Assembly: GCA_038323615.1 (NCBI GenBank)
Contig: JBBQHC010000001.1
Span: 10,593-74,592 of the forward strand
Length of the DNA stretch: 64,000 nucleotides
Source of the DNA: JBBKXP01 sp038323615
GTDB lineage: Bacteria > Pseudomonadota > Alphaproteobacteria > Rhodobacterales > Rhodobacteraceae
Reading direction: 5' to 3'
The notes below the pieces were generated by a model that did not search any database, was not told the DNA's origin, and saw only the letters and a program-made list of their open reading frames with translations. This document shows positions 17,145 to 26,211 of this stretch, in pieces (positions within the stretch are counted from its first letter, which is position 1; each line of letters starts with the position of its first letter). The position numbers and the translations under genes are program-made.

Positions 17145-18085
17145 TCGGGCAAGGTCACCGCTCGCACCGTCTGTGGCGCACCGGATCGCAGCGCGATGAT
17201 GACCCCGGCCCCGGCGATCATCGCCAGCCCCAGCAGGCCCAGCGCATCCGGCACCTCGCGCCACAAGATCGCCGCCCAGATTGTCGCGAACAGCAGCAGG
17301 GTATTTTCAAACACCGCGACAAAGGTGGCATCGGCCAGCTGATAGGCCCGGATCGACAGCCCGACCCCGATCAGCGACCCGACGCCCTGCACAAGGATCA
17401 TCAGGCCGTAAACACCCACCGGCGTGACCCAGCCGCGCAGGATGAACCCATCGGCCCCGTTCGGCACCGGCTGCGGAAACAACCCCAACACCCCGACGCC
17501 CAAAGCCCCGAACACCATCATCATGCCGAAAAAACCGCCCAGCAGCGTCAGCGTCCCCTCGCCGCCGCACCAGCGCCGGGTTGCGATATTGCCCAAGGCA
17601 TAGACCGCCCCGGCCAGCACGGGCACAAGGCTCAGCAGGCTGAAAGCCCCGGCATCCGGGCGCAGCACCAATACGATTCCCGCGAACCCCAGTAGCACTG
17701 CGAATATCCGGCGCGGCCCGACCCGTTGACCAAAGAACGCGACCGAAAACAGGACCACCCACAGCGGCGCGGTGAACAGGCCCGCCACCACCTGCGCAAT
17801 CGGCATCAGGCCCAGACAGCCGAAATAAATCACCATCGCCGCCCCGTTCAGGGCCGACCGCCCCAGCACGTTCAGCGGCCGTTTGGGGCGCAACGAGACG
17901 CCTATGATCCGCGCCACGACGACCAACAACGCCAAAGCTACGACCGCGCGCAAAAAGTGGAACTGCCACAGCCCGCCGGTTTGCGCTGCCAGCCGCATGA
18001 AATTGTCAATCAGCCCGAACAGGCCCATCGCGCCCAACACAGCCACGACGGCGACGCCGGGCCGGTTGACGTCGGCCGACATCAC
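17141..18085 (-). CDS. EamA/DMT family transporter
   Basis: 314 aa, ten predicted transmembrane helices in two EamA repeats (about 10-140 and 160-300). Segments such as GRSALNGAAMVIYFGCLGLMPIAQV and YQLADATFVAVFENTLLLFATIWAAILW are typical of the drug/metabolite superfamily, which mainly exports amino acids or small metabolites. The substrate is not predictable. Upstream member of a two-gene unit with the sulfotransferase; divergent from the acyl-CoA synthetase gene. Confidence 0.9.
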   Translation of the reverse strand: MMSADVNRPGVAVVAVLGAMGLFGLIDNFMRLAAQTGGLWQFHFLRAVVALALLVVVARIIGVSLRPKRPLNVLGRSALNGAAMVIYFGCLGLMPIAQVVAGLFTAPLWVVLFSVAFFGQRVGPRRIFAVLLGFAGIVLVLRPDAGAFSLLSLVPVLAGAVYALGNIATRRWCGGEGTLTLLGGFFGMMMVFGALGVGVLGLFPQPVPNGADGFILRGWVTPVGVYGLMILVQGVGSLIGVGLSIRAYQLADATFVAVFENTLLLFATIWAAILWREVPDALGLLGLAMIAGAGVIIALRSGAPQTVRAVTLPE

Positions 18086-18218
18086 GCCTGCGCCCGCATC
18101 GCAAATGCTGCCAGCCCCGGCCGGTCAATCGTTGGTTGCATGGGCATTGTCCTTTCGGCCCCGATAGGCTGATATGCAGAGGCGCGGCCACGCTAGGCGG
18201 CGATGGGGGAGAATGGCA

Positions 18219-19844
18219 ATGGGCTGGATGGCTGACGAAACCGGGTTGGACAAATGTACCGCCAACTATGTGCCGCTGACGCCACTGTCGCACCTTGCCC
18301 GCGCTGCCCACGTTTTCGCGCGGGTCGAGGCGATCGTGTATGGCCCGACCCGGCGCACCTATGCCGAGTATCACGCCAGGGTGTCGCAACTGGCCAACGC
18401 GCTGACCCGTGCGGGCATCGCCCCTGGCGATGTCGTGGCCACGATCCTGCCCAATATCCCCGCCCACGCCGAGGCCTCGTTCGCGATTCCGGCCTGTGGG
18501 GCAGTGCTGAACACGATCAACACCCGGCTGGATACCGATACGGTCGCCTATATCTTTGACCACGGGCAGGCCAAGGCCGTGATCTGCGACAGCCAGTTCC
18601 TGCCACTGGCCGAGGCGGCAATGGCGGCGATGACCGGGCCGAAGCCTCTGCTGATCGAAGCCCCCGATCCCCATGCCGGCCACGCCGCCAGCGGTCGGCA
18701 TGTGACATTTGAGGATTTCCTGCAAACCGGCGACGTCACGGTGCCGTGGATCATGCCGAGCGACGAATGGGAGAGCCTTGCGCTCAACTACACCTCCGGC
18801 ACCACTGGGCGACCCAAGGGCGTCGTCTATCACCACCGCGGTGCCTATCTGATGACGATGGGCACGCCGGTCAGTTGGCAGATGACCCTGCGGCCCCGCT
18901 ATCTGACCATCGTGCCGCTGTTTCACTGCAACGGCTGGAACCACACATGGATGCTGCCGCTACTCGGCGGCACGATGATCTGCTGCCGCGACGTGACGGC
19001 GCGGGCGATCTATGACGCGATTGCCGACGAAGGCGTGACGCATTTTGGCGGCGCGCCCATCGTGCTGAACATGATCGTCAACGCCAAAGACGCCGACCGC
19101 CGTCCGTTCGATCACATCGTGCAGGTGTTTACCGCCGGGGCCCCGCCCGCCGCCGTAACGCTGGCTGCGGTGGAAAAGCTGGGGTTCAACGTTACTCAGG
19201 TTTACGGGCTGACCGAAACCTACGGCCATGTCACCGAGTGCCTATGGGATGCTGCGTGGGATGCCCTGCCTGCCGACGAACAGACCGCCATCGCCGCCCG
19301 TCAGGGGGTTGGGATGCCCACGATGGAGCGGGTCACAGTGCTGGACGACAAGATGGTCCAGGTGCCGCTGGACGGCGCAACGCAGGGCGAAATCGTGATG
19401 CGCGGCAATTGTGCGATGAAGGGCTATTATCGCAACCCCACCGCCACCGCCAAAGCCTTTGCCGGCGGCTGGTTCCACTCCGAGGATCTGGCGGTGCAGC
19501 ACCCCGACGGGTACATGCAGATTGTCGACCGGGCCAAGGACATCATCATTTCAGGCGGCGAAAACATCAGCTCGGTCGAGGTCGAAGGAGCGCTGATGCA
19601 CCACCCCGCTGTCAGCCTGTGCGCCGTGGTGGCCAAGCCCGACGATAAATGGGGCGAGGTGCCTTGCGCCTTTGTTGAGCTGAAAGACGGCGCGACCGTA
19701 GAGGCCGCCGATCTGATCGCATTTGTGCGCACCCGTCTGGCCGGGTTCAAAACGCCCAAGCAGGTGGTGTTTCAGGAGCTTCCCAAGACTTCGACCGGGA
19801 AGATCCAGAAATTCGAACTGCGTGCCTTGGCCAAAACCCTCTGA
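18219..19844 (+). CDS. Acyl-CoA synthetase (AMP-forming, fatty-acid type)
   Basis: 541 aa from ATG 18219 (MGWMADETG), 8 bases after GGGGGAG; ATG 18213 is too close to the site. Motifs: P-loop YTSGTTGRPKGVVYHHRG, acyl-pocket/AMP motif QVYGLTETYGHVTECLW, GWFHSEDLAVQHPDGYMQIVDRAKDIIISGGENISS, and C-terminal KTSTGKIQKFELR with the catalytic Lys. Activates a carboxylic acid to its CoA ester, and so could feed the nearby beta-oxidation genes. The chain-length preference, or a role in methylmercaptopropionate activation, cannot be read. Its stop abuts that of the convergent RND gene. Confidence 0.92.
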   Translation: MGWMADETGLDKCTANYVPLTPLSHLARAAHVFARVEAIVYGPTRRTYAEYHARVSQLANALTRAGIAPGDVVATILPNIPAHAEASFAIPACGAVLNTINTRLDTDTVAYIFDHGQAKAVICDSQFLPLAEAAMAAMTGPKPLLIEAPDPHAGHAASGRHVTFEDFLQTGDVTVPWIMPSDEWESLALNYTSGTTGRPKGVVYHHRGAYLMTMGTPVSWQMTLRPRYLTIVPLFHCNGWNHTWMLPLLGGTMICCRDVTARAIYDAIADEGVTHFGGAPIVLNMIVNAKDADRRPFDHIVQVFTAGAPPAAVTLAAVEKLGFNVTQVYGLTETYGHVTECLWDAAWDALPADEQTAIAARQGVGMPTMERVTVLDDKMVQVPLDGATQGEIVMRGNCAMKGYYRNPTATAKAFAGGWFHSEDLAVQHPDGYMQIVDRAKDIIISGGENISSVEVEGALMHHPAVSLCAVVAKPDDKWGEVPCAFVELKDGATVEAADLIAFVRTRLAGFKTPKQVVFQELPKTSTGKIQKFELRALAKTL

Positions 19845-22800
19845 CTATTCCGCCGCCTGCGCCGGTTTCATCAACGGGATCACCGGCTCGTCCTCGCGTT
19901 TGGCGCTGCGGCGTCCGGCCTTGAGGCTGTCGACCTCGCCACGCAATTCGGCGATGGCGGCATCCATTTCAAAGGCGTCCGGCTCGACCGGCTCGATCTC
20001 TTTCTTGCCGACAAAGCGGCTGAAAATCCACGCCAGAACTTTGCTGAAATCATCCATGATCAGAAAGAACGACGGAACAACGACCAGCGATAACACGGTC
20101 GATACGATGATCCCGCCGATCACAGCCGTCGCCATCGGGGCACGGAATGTACCGCCCTCGCCCACGCCCAGCGCCGAGGGGAGCATCCCCGCCGACATCG
20201 CGATTGACGTCATGACGATGGGCCGCGCCCGTTTGTGCCCTGCCTCGACCAGCGCCTCGATCCGGTTCATCCCGGCGATCCGCATCTCGATGGCAAAATC
20301 GACCAGCAGGATGGCGTTTTTGGTGACGATCCCCATCAGCATCAGGATACCGATCAGCACCGGCATCGAAATCGCCGAATTAGTCAGGATCAGCGCCGCC
20401 GCCACCCCGCCAATGGCAAGCGGCAGCGAGAACAGGATAGTGAACGGCTGGATCACCGATTTGAACAAGAGGATCAGAACGGTCAGCACCAGCAACAGGC
20501 CCATCAACATGGCGTTGCCGAAACTGGCCACCAGTTCGCCCTGCACCTCGGCATCGCCCGAGGTCGCGACGCTGACGCCTGCGGGCAGATCGACGCCGGC
20601 GATGATTTCGTTGAACCGGGCGGTGGCGGTGCCAAGTGCGACACCTTCGGGCAGGTTGGCGCCGATGGTGGCGATGCGCTGGCGGTTCAGACGGTTGACC
20701 ACGCTGGGGCCTTCGCCAACCCGAATGTCGGCGACGGCGCTGAGCGGCACGACGGCACCGCTGCCGGTGACAATTTTCAGCGCCGCAATCCGCGCCACGT
20801 CATCGCGCACCGCCGGGTCAAGCTGGACCCGAACCGGGATCTGGCGATCACCAATCGACACCTTGGCCAGCGCCGCGTCATAGTCGCCAATCGTGGCGAC
20901 CCGCATCGTTTCGGCGATCTGGCGGGTGGTCACGGACAGCCGCGCCGCCTCTTCCAGACGCGGGATCACCTGAATTTCTGGCCGGGGCAGTGCGCCTTCG
21001 GTGGCGACATTGGCCAACAGGGGGTCGCCACTCAGCGCGGATTCAAGCAGGGCGACGGCGCGGTTCAACGCGCCCTCGTCCGCCGACAGGATCGAATAGG
21101 TAATGTCGCGCTGGCCACGGTCGTTCAGCTTGAACGCGCGCACGTCAGGGACCGACGCAATCGCGGCGAAAATCTGCGATTCGATGGCGCTTTGCGGGAT
21201 TTCGCGGCCGTCCGACGGGATCACTGGCATATAGGGGCCGATCAGCGGAATCCGCTGCGCCAACTCCGACAGTTTCAGCTCAAGCGAGGCATCCAGTTTA
21301 TCCAACAGAACCGTGACCGTCGCGCGGCGAATATCGCGGGTGCCGGTGGGCGAACTGCCACCCAGCACGAACACATCCTTGACGCCGTCGATATCGAGAA
21401 TTTCCGCCCGGATCGCGCGGGTAGTGGTGTCGGTCGACGCAAGGGTCGACCCCGGCGGCAATTCAACCGAAATTGACACCCGGCTGACATCTTCGGGCGG
21501 AATGAAACTGCCGGGGATTTGCAGCATGAAATACAGCGACATCGCCAACATGCCGATAGCCGCGAGCAGGGTCAGATACCGCGCCCGCATCGTGGTGCGG
21601 ACGATCCACAGGTAGCCGCGCATGACGGACCCGTCGCCGCCTTCGTGGTCTTTGGCATCCTTGGGGCGCATCAGATAGGCGGCCATCAGTGGCGTGATGA
21701 GGCGGGCGACAAGTAGCGAAAACAGGACGGCGATCGCCACGGTCATCCCGAATTGGCGGAAATACTGACCGGGAATTCCCGGCATGAACGACACCGGCAC
21801 GAACACGGCGACAATCGTCGAGGTCGTGGCGATAACGGCCAGACCGATCTCGTCGGCGGCCTCGATCGCGGCGCGATAGGGGGTTTTGCCCATCTTGATG
21901 TGGCGCGAAATATTCTCGACCTCGACGATGGCGTCGTCGACCAGAATGCCGGTGGCAAGGGTCATCGCCAAAAGGCTGACAAGATTCAGCGAAAAGCCCA
22001 GCATATCCATCACCCAGAACGTCGGGATCATTGACATCGGCAGGGCGACGCCGGCGATCAGGGTCGCCCGCCAGTTGCGCAGGAACAACAGCACGACAAG
22101 GACGGCAAGGATCGCCCCTTCGATCAAGGTGGCCATCGCGGATTCGTAGTTGCCGAGGGTGTAATAGACCGTATCGTCGACCGGCGTGATCTGCACGTCC
22201 GGGTGGGCGGCGCGGATTTTGGTCAGCGTCGCGTTCACCGTTTCAGCGACCGACACTTCGGAGGCGCCTTTGGCACGAAAGACAGCGAATGTGACGACCT
22301 GATTGCCGTTGAATTTGGAAAACGACCGTTGTTCTTCGTAGGTATCGACCACAGTGCCCAGATCGCCGACCCGCACAAACCGCCCGCCGGGCAGCGACAG
22401 CGTCACATCGGCCAGCGTCGCTGCGGTGGCTGCGTCGCCCAAGACACGGATCGCCTGTTCGCCATTGCCCACCTCGGATCGGCCCGCACCCAGATCGGCG
22501 TTGGTGGCGCGAACCTGTTGGCTGACGGCGGCGGCGGTGATGCCGAAACTGTCCAGTTTGACCGGGTCCAGTTCGACCCGGATTTCACGGTCTGCACCGC
22601 CGTAACGGTCGATCCGGCCGATCCCGGCCTGCCCTTGCAAGGCCCGCTTGATCACATCATCGACGAACCACGACTGTTCCTCGATGGTCAGGTTCGGGGC
22701 GGCGACGGCAAAGGTCATGATCGCCTGACCCTCGACGTCGATCTTGGTCACGACGGGGGTATTGACGTCGGCGGGCAGATCGCCAATGGCCTGATCAACG

Positions 22801-23132
22801 GCGTCCTTGACGTCCTGCACGGCCTTGTCGGTCGGAACTTCCATGCGGAATTCGACGACCGAGGTAGAAACCCCGTCGGAGATTGTGGACTGGATATTCT
22901 TGACCCCGTTGATGCCTGCCACCGCATCCTCGACCACCCGGGTGACCTGCGTCTCAAGCTCTGCCGGGGCAGCGCCGGCCTGTGCCACCGTAATCGCAAC
23001 CAGCGGCACATCGATGTTGGGAAACCTTGTCACTGGCAGGTTGTTGAAGGCATTCCAGCCAACAACCATCAGCAGGAAAAACGCGAGGATCGGGGCGACG
23101 GGGTTACGGATGGACCAGGCAGAAAAGTTCAT
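19845..23132 (-). CDS. RND efflux pump inner-membrane permease (AcrB/HAE1-like)
   Basis: 1095 aa, twelve membrane helices in the RND arrangement with two large periplasmic loops (about 30-330 and 560-880). The proton-relay aspartates are in TGILVDDAIVEVENI; the second-half motif MGIVTKNAILLVDFAIEMR carries the conserved Lys. Starts MNFSAWSIRNPVAPILAFFLLMVVGWNAF, and FPNIDVPLVAIT is the usual first loop. Exports hydrophobic or toxic compounds using proton motive force, with the adaptor encoded 12 bp upstream. No outer-membrane channel gene is present in the window. Confidence 0.95.
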   Translation of the reverse strand: MNFSAWSIRNPVAPILAFFLLMVVGWNAFNNLPVTRFPNIDVPLVAITVAQAGAAPAELETQVTRVVEDAVAGINGVKNIQSTISDGVSTSVVEFRMEVPTDKAVQDVKDAVDQAIGDLPADVNTPVVTKIDVEGQAIMTFAVAAPNLTIEEQSWFVDDVIKRALQGQAGIGRIDRYGGADREIRVELDPVKLDSFGITAAAVSQQVRATNADLGAGRSEVGNGEQAIRVLGDAATAATLADVTLSLPGGRFVRVGDLGTVVDTYEEQRSFSKFNGNQVVTFAVFRAKGASEVSVAETVNATLTKIRAAHPDVQITPVDDTVYYTLGNYESAMATLIEGAILAVLVVLLFLRNWRATLIAGVALPMSMIPTFWVMDMLGFSLNLVSLLAMTLATGILVDDAIVEVENISRHIKMGKTPYRAAIEAADEIGLAVIATTSTIVAVFVPVSFMPGIPGQYFRQFGMTVAIAVLFSLLVARLITPLMAAYLMRPKDAKDHEGGDGSVMRGYLWIVRTTMRARYLTLLAAIGMLAMSLYFMLQIPGSFIPPEDVSRVSISVELPPGSTLASTDTTTRAIRAEILDIDGVKDVFVLGGSSPTGTRDIRRATVTVLLDKLDASLELKLSELAQRIPLIGPYMPVIPSDGREIPQSAIESQIFAAIASVPDVRAFKLNDRGQRDITYSILSADEGALNRAVALLESALSGDPLLANVATEGALPRPEIQVIPRLEEAARLSVTTRQIAETMRVATIGDYDAALAKVSIGDRQIPVRVQLDPAVRDDVARIAALKIVTGSGAVVPLSAVADIRVGEGPSVVNRLNRQRIATIGANLPEGVALGTATARFNEIIAGVDLPAGVSVATSGDAEVQGELVASFGNAMLMGLLLVLTVLILLFKSVIQPFTILFSLPLAIGGVAAALILTNSAISMPVLIGILMLMGIVTKNAILLVDFAIEMRIAGMNRIEALVEAGHKRARPIVMTSIAMSAGMLPSALGVGEGGTFRAPMATAVIGGIIVSTVLSLVVVPSFFLIMDDFSKVLAWIFSRFVGKKEIEPVEPDAFEMDAAIAELRGEVDSLKAGRRSAKREDEPVIPLMKPAQAAE

Positions 23133-23144
23133 GATGTCAGACCC

Positions 23145-24323
23145 CTAGTTCGACATATCGGCAGCGGTTTCGGCAACCGGATTGATCTGCTCGCCCTCGC
23201 GCACAAAGGCACCGGCACGTGCCACGATCTTGTCGCCCGCGGACAGACCGGTCAGGATCTCGATATTGCCACGGTCACGGATGCCCGTGGTCACGGCTAC
23301 GCGGCTCAGCAGACCGTCGGCATCGACGCGCAACACCGATGCGCCCGAGGCCGTCAGTTGGACCGCGGCGACCGGCACCGTCAGGGCATCGCGGGCGGCA
23401 GCCAAAATCTCGGCCTCGGCAAACATGCCCGAGCGCACAAGGCCGGGATTGTCCAGCGTAATGCGGACCCGGCCCAGCCGGGTGACGGTATCGACGGTCG
23501 GTTCAACCAGCCGCACCTCGCCGGTCAGCGGATCGTCGCGGCCGACGACGCGCAGGCTGACCTTTTGACCGACGGCCAGACGCAGCACATCGCGTTCGGC
23601 GACATCGGCGCGCAGTTCCAGCAATCCGTCGCGGATAATCACGAACATCGACAGGCCACCCGCCGTGGCGATGGCCCCGACAGACGCATTCCGGGTGATG
23701 ATCTCACCGGCAACTGGGGCCTTGACCGAGGTGCGCGCCAGCGACAGTTCAACATCGGCGGTCTGCGCCACGGTCAGCGCAATCTGCGCCTGCGCCGCCT
23801 GCACACCCTGTTCGGCGGCGGTGACACGGGCCAGTGCCGATGTGGCCGCCGATGTCGCTTGATCAAGGGCGGCCTGACTGACGGCACCGTTATCGCGCAA
23901 GGATTTGGCCCGGTCTCGCACGCGCACGGCCTCGTCGGCAGAGGCGCGGGCTTCGACCAGTTGGGCCTGGCCTTGGGCAAGGGCGGCATTGGCCGACGCC
24001 GCAGATGCCTCAAGCTGGGTCTGCTGCAGCAGCAGCGACGTTTTGGACAGTTGCGCCAGCACCTGACCCTTTTCGACCCGGTCGCCCATATCGGCCAGCA
24101 GCGCGTCGATCGCCTGCCCTTCGATCTGCGGTTGCACCACGATTTCCTCGACCGGGCCGATCAGGCCCGAGGCGAAGATCCGGTCGGTAATCGGAGCGGA
24201 TGAAACCGGGGCTACCGAAATTGCCGGCAGGACGACGGGTGCAGGGGCAACCGGCGCGGCCTCTTGTGCCACTGCAGGTGCTGCCAGCGCGGCGACGATG
24301 ACAAGGCTGAGGATGGTTTTCAT
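23145..24323 (-). CDS. RND efflux periplasmic adaptor (membrane fusion protein)
   Basis: 392 aa. ATG 24323 opens a clear signal peptide (MKTILSLVIVAALAAPAVAQ); an alternative GTG at 24338 overlaps the tetR stop as GTGA and would add five residues. Domains: split lipoyl (VQPQIEGQAIDALLADMGDRVEKGQVLAQLS, then SVKAPVAGEIITRNASVG) around an alpha-helical coiled-coil hairpin (about 90-190), then beta-barrel and membrane-proximal domains (LTVPVAAVQ, VTTGIRDRGNIEILTGLSAGDKIVA). Bridges the RND pump and an outer-membrane channel. No lipobox, so it is probably soluble in the periplasm. Confidence 0.93.
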   Translation of the reverse strand: MKTILSLVIVAALAAPAVAQEAAPVAPAPVVLPAISVAPVSSAPITDRIFASGLIGPVEEIVVQPQIEGQAIDALLADMGDRVEKGQVLAQLSKTSLLLQQTQLEASAASANAALAQGQAQLVEARASADEAVRVRDRAKSLRDNGAVSQAALDQATSAATSALARVTAAEQGVQAAQAQIALTVAQTADVELSLARTSVKAPVAGEIITRNASVGAIATAGGLSMFVIIRDGLLELRADVAERDVLRLAVGQKVSLRVVGRDDPLTGEVRLVEPTVDTVTRLGRVRITLDNPGLVRSGMFAEAEILAAARDALTVPVAAVQLTASGASVLRVDADGLLSRVAVTTGIRDRGNIEILTGLSAGDKIVARAGAFVREGEQINPVAETAADMSN

Positions 24324-24334
24324 CAGGGTATCTT

Positions 24335-24985
24335 TCACAGTGGGGCGTCGTCCTTCGACGCCACGACTTCGGCAAGCAGGGTATCGATCAGGCGCATGAT
24401 GACGGCCTGAAACGCCGCCGGATCGGCCCCACCCTGCGTATCAGTTTCGGTCGGCTGACAGGCGCGGATCGACGCGCCTTTGACCAACACCATCAAGGCA
24501 TCGGCATGGGCGGCCAGCCGGTCCGCCGCCTCCTGTTCATCCAGACCGGAAATCAGGCTGAAAATGCGAATGATCTGGTTGTGGATTTCCGACTGCATCG
24601 CCTTGCCGATCTGGCCGATCTCGGTATCGCGGGCGGCCACCGCCTCGATCTCGGCCCAGAGGCGGGCATCGGTGCCGTGGAAATGGTCGCTGATCCGGTC
24701 GGCCAAAAGGTCACGCAAGCGGGCCAGCGGATTTTCGGCCTGCCCAAGGGCGACGAAATCCTGATGCACCTCGTGCATGTCGCGGGCGATCAGGGCGGCA
24801 ATGATGGCGGCCTTGGACGGAAAATAGCGGTAGAAGTTACCCGCACTCATCCCCGCCGCCTTGGCCAACCATTGCATCGACGCGCCGTCAAACCCCTTTT
24901 CGACAAAGGCCTCGCGGACCCGCGCAAGAATGTCATCGACGCGTGGGCCGGCGGTGTCTGGCATATCTGGAACGACGTGGTGCAT
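24335..24985 (-). CDS. TetR family repressor of the RND operon
   Basis: 216 aa if it starts at ATG 24985 (MHHVVPDMPDTAG); ATG 24964 is also possible. ATG 25009 is unlikely because it lies inside the palindromic operator. The N-terminal helix-turn-helix VREAFVEKGFDGASMQWLAKAAGMSAGNFYRYFPSKAAIIAALI is a textbook TetR DNA-binding domain; the helical ligand domain follows. First gene of tetR-adaptor-pump, coupled by overlap, so it most likely represses its own operon until an exported compound binds. Confidence 0.9.
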   Translation of the reverse strand: MHHVVPDMPDTAGPRVDDILARVREAFVEKGFDGASMQWLAKAAGMSAGNFYRYFPSKAAIIAALIARDMHEVHQDFVALGQAENPLARLRDLLADRISDHFHGTDARLWAEIEAVAARDTEIGQIGKAMQSEIHNQIIRIFSLISGLDEQEAADRLAAHADALMVLVKGASIRACQPTETDTQGGADPAAFQAVIMRLIDTLLAEVVASKDDAPL

Positions 24986-25000
24986 GGGGACCGGCCTGAA

Positions 25001-25014
25001 AATGAACATTCATT
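25001..25014. promoter_or_regulatory. Candidate TetR operator ahead of the RND operon
   Basis: AATGAACATTCATT is an inverted repeat (AATGA-ACAT-TCATT), 16 bp upstream of the preferred tetR start. Operators of TetR proteins that control RND pumps commonly have this form and place. The site argues for the ATG 24985 start, since a start at 25009 would place the operator in the coding region. Confidence 0.6.
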
Positions 25015-25185
25015 CACTTGCACGAAATGACACCAAGATCAAGCGGGTCAAGTGCATTTTTCGTATTTTTTGCTATGCCCGCGGGCAACTGACGCAAGAT
25101 CGTGCAGCCACGATCCACCCTGTCAATTCCGCAACGGCTGGCCTATCGTCGGCACAAACCCGCCAAGGGCGTGACAGGCAACGGC

Positions 25186-26205
25186 ATGACCGCACTCAAA
25201 GAATATGAACGGCTGGAAAGTGGCGGGCTGTGGCGCTCTGGAACCGACGCACAACGGCGCGATGTCGGCGTGGCGTTCGGCGATGCGACGCTGGTCATCT
25301 CGGACAGTGCGGGACGCCCGCTTGCCCATTGGTCCCTGCCCGCGATCGAACGGCTGAACCAGGGGGTGCGGCCCGCCATATTCGCCCCCGACACCGAGGC
25401 CGTCGAAACCCTGGAGATCGAAGACGACCTGATGATCGACGCCATTGAAAAGGTGCGCCGCCACATCGCCCGGGGTCGTGCCAAGCCGGGGCGGTTGCGA
25501 CAGCTCGGGGGGGTGGTGATCTTTGGCTTGCTGCTGGGTGCGACGCTGATCTGGTTGCCCGGCGCGCTGACCCGGCAAACCCTGTCGGTTGTGCCGATGG
25601 CGAAACGGTCGGAGATTGGCGCGGCCCTGCTGGGCCATATTCAGCGGTTGGCCGGTCAGACTTGCCGCAATCCGCTGGGGGTGCAGGCGCTTGACCGGCT
25701 GAAAACGCGGGTTCTGGGGGTCGATGCGCCGGGCCAGATCGTCGTCGTACCCGGCGATCTGGCGGCGCCCGTGATCCTGCCGGGGCGGATTGTCGTGCTG
25801 GGTCGTGCGATGGTGGAACTGCCCCAGGATCCCGCAGCGGTGGCGGGAATGGTGCTGGCGGCGACGACCGCGTTACCGGACGGCGATCCGCTCGAGCCGG
25901 TCCTCGACCATGCCGGGCTGGCGATGACCCTGCGGCTGCTGACCACCGGCGATCTGCCCCCCGACGTTTTGGCCAGTTATGCCGAGGTCGCCCTGCGCAG
26001 CCCGGCGCCCGCCCCGGCCACCAATGCCCTGTTCGCCGCCTTTGCCGATGCGGGCATTCCGTCAACACCCTATGCTTATGCGCTGGACCCAAGCGGCGAA
26101 ACCACGCTGCCGCTGATCGAAAACGATCCAATGGCGGGCGTCGCCACCGACCCGATCCTGCGCGATAGCGCGTGGGTCAGTCTGCAGGGCATTTGCAGCG
26201 GTTAG
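25186..26205 (+). CDS. Membrane-anchored protein of unknown function (possibly degenerate M48-like)
   Basis: 339 aa from ATG 25186 (MTALKEYERLES); 28 further upstream codons look non-coding. An N-terminal cytosolic domain (about 1-105) is followed by one membrane helix (LRQLGGVVIFGLLLGATLIWLPG, about 106-128) and a periplasmic domain. The latter contains APVILPGRIVVLGRAMVEL followed by VAGMVLAATTAL. This spacing resembles M48-type proteases (PNAFALPGGxIVV), but the HExxH zinc motif is absent, so any protease activity is unlikely. It resembles conserved Rhodobacteraceae proteins I cannot name. It lies tail to tail with the next gene. Confidence 0.7.
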   Translation: MTALKEYERLESGGLWRSGTDAQRRDVGVAFGDATLVISDSAGRPLAHWSLPAIERLNQGVRPAIFAPDTEAVETLEIEDDLMIDAIEKVRRHIARGRAKPGRLRQLGGVVIFGLLLGATLIWLPGALTRQTLSVVPMAKRSEIGAALLGHIQRLAGQTCRNPLGVQALDRLKTRVLGVDAPGQIVVVPGDLAAPVILPGRIVVLGRAMVELPQDPAAVAGMVLAATTALPDGDPLEPVLDHAGLAMTLRLLTTGDLPPDVLASYAEVALRSPAPAPATNALFAAFADAGIPSTPYAYALDPSGETTLPLIENDPMAGVATDPILRDSAWVSLQGICSG

Positions 26206-26211
26206 GTCAGT

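Noticed and set aside
19723..21476. Long + strand frames opposite the RND pump gene
   Set aside because: Ser/Arg/Pro- or Gln/His-rich shadow translations; the pump frame carries all RND motifs.
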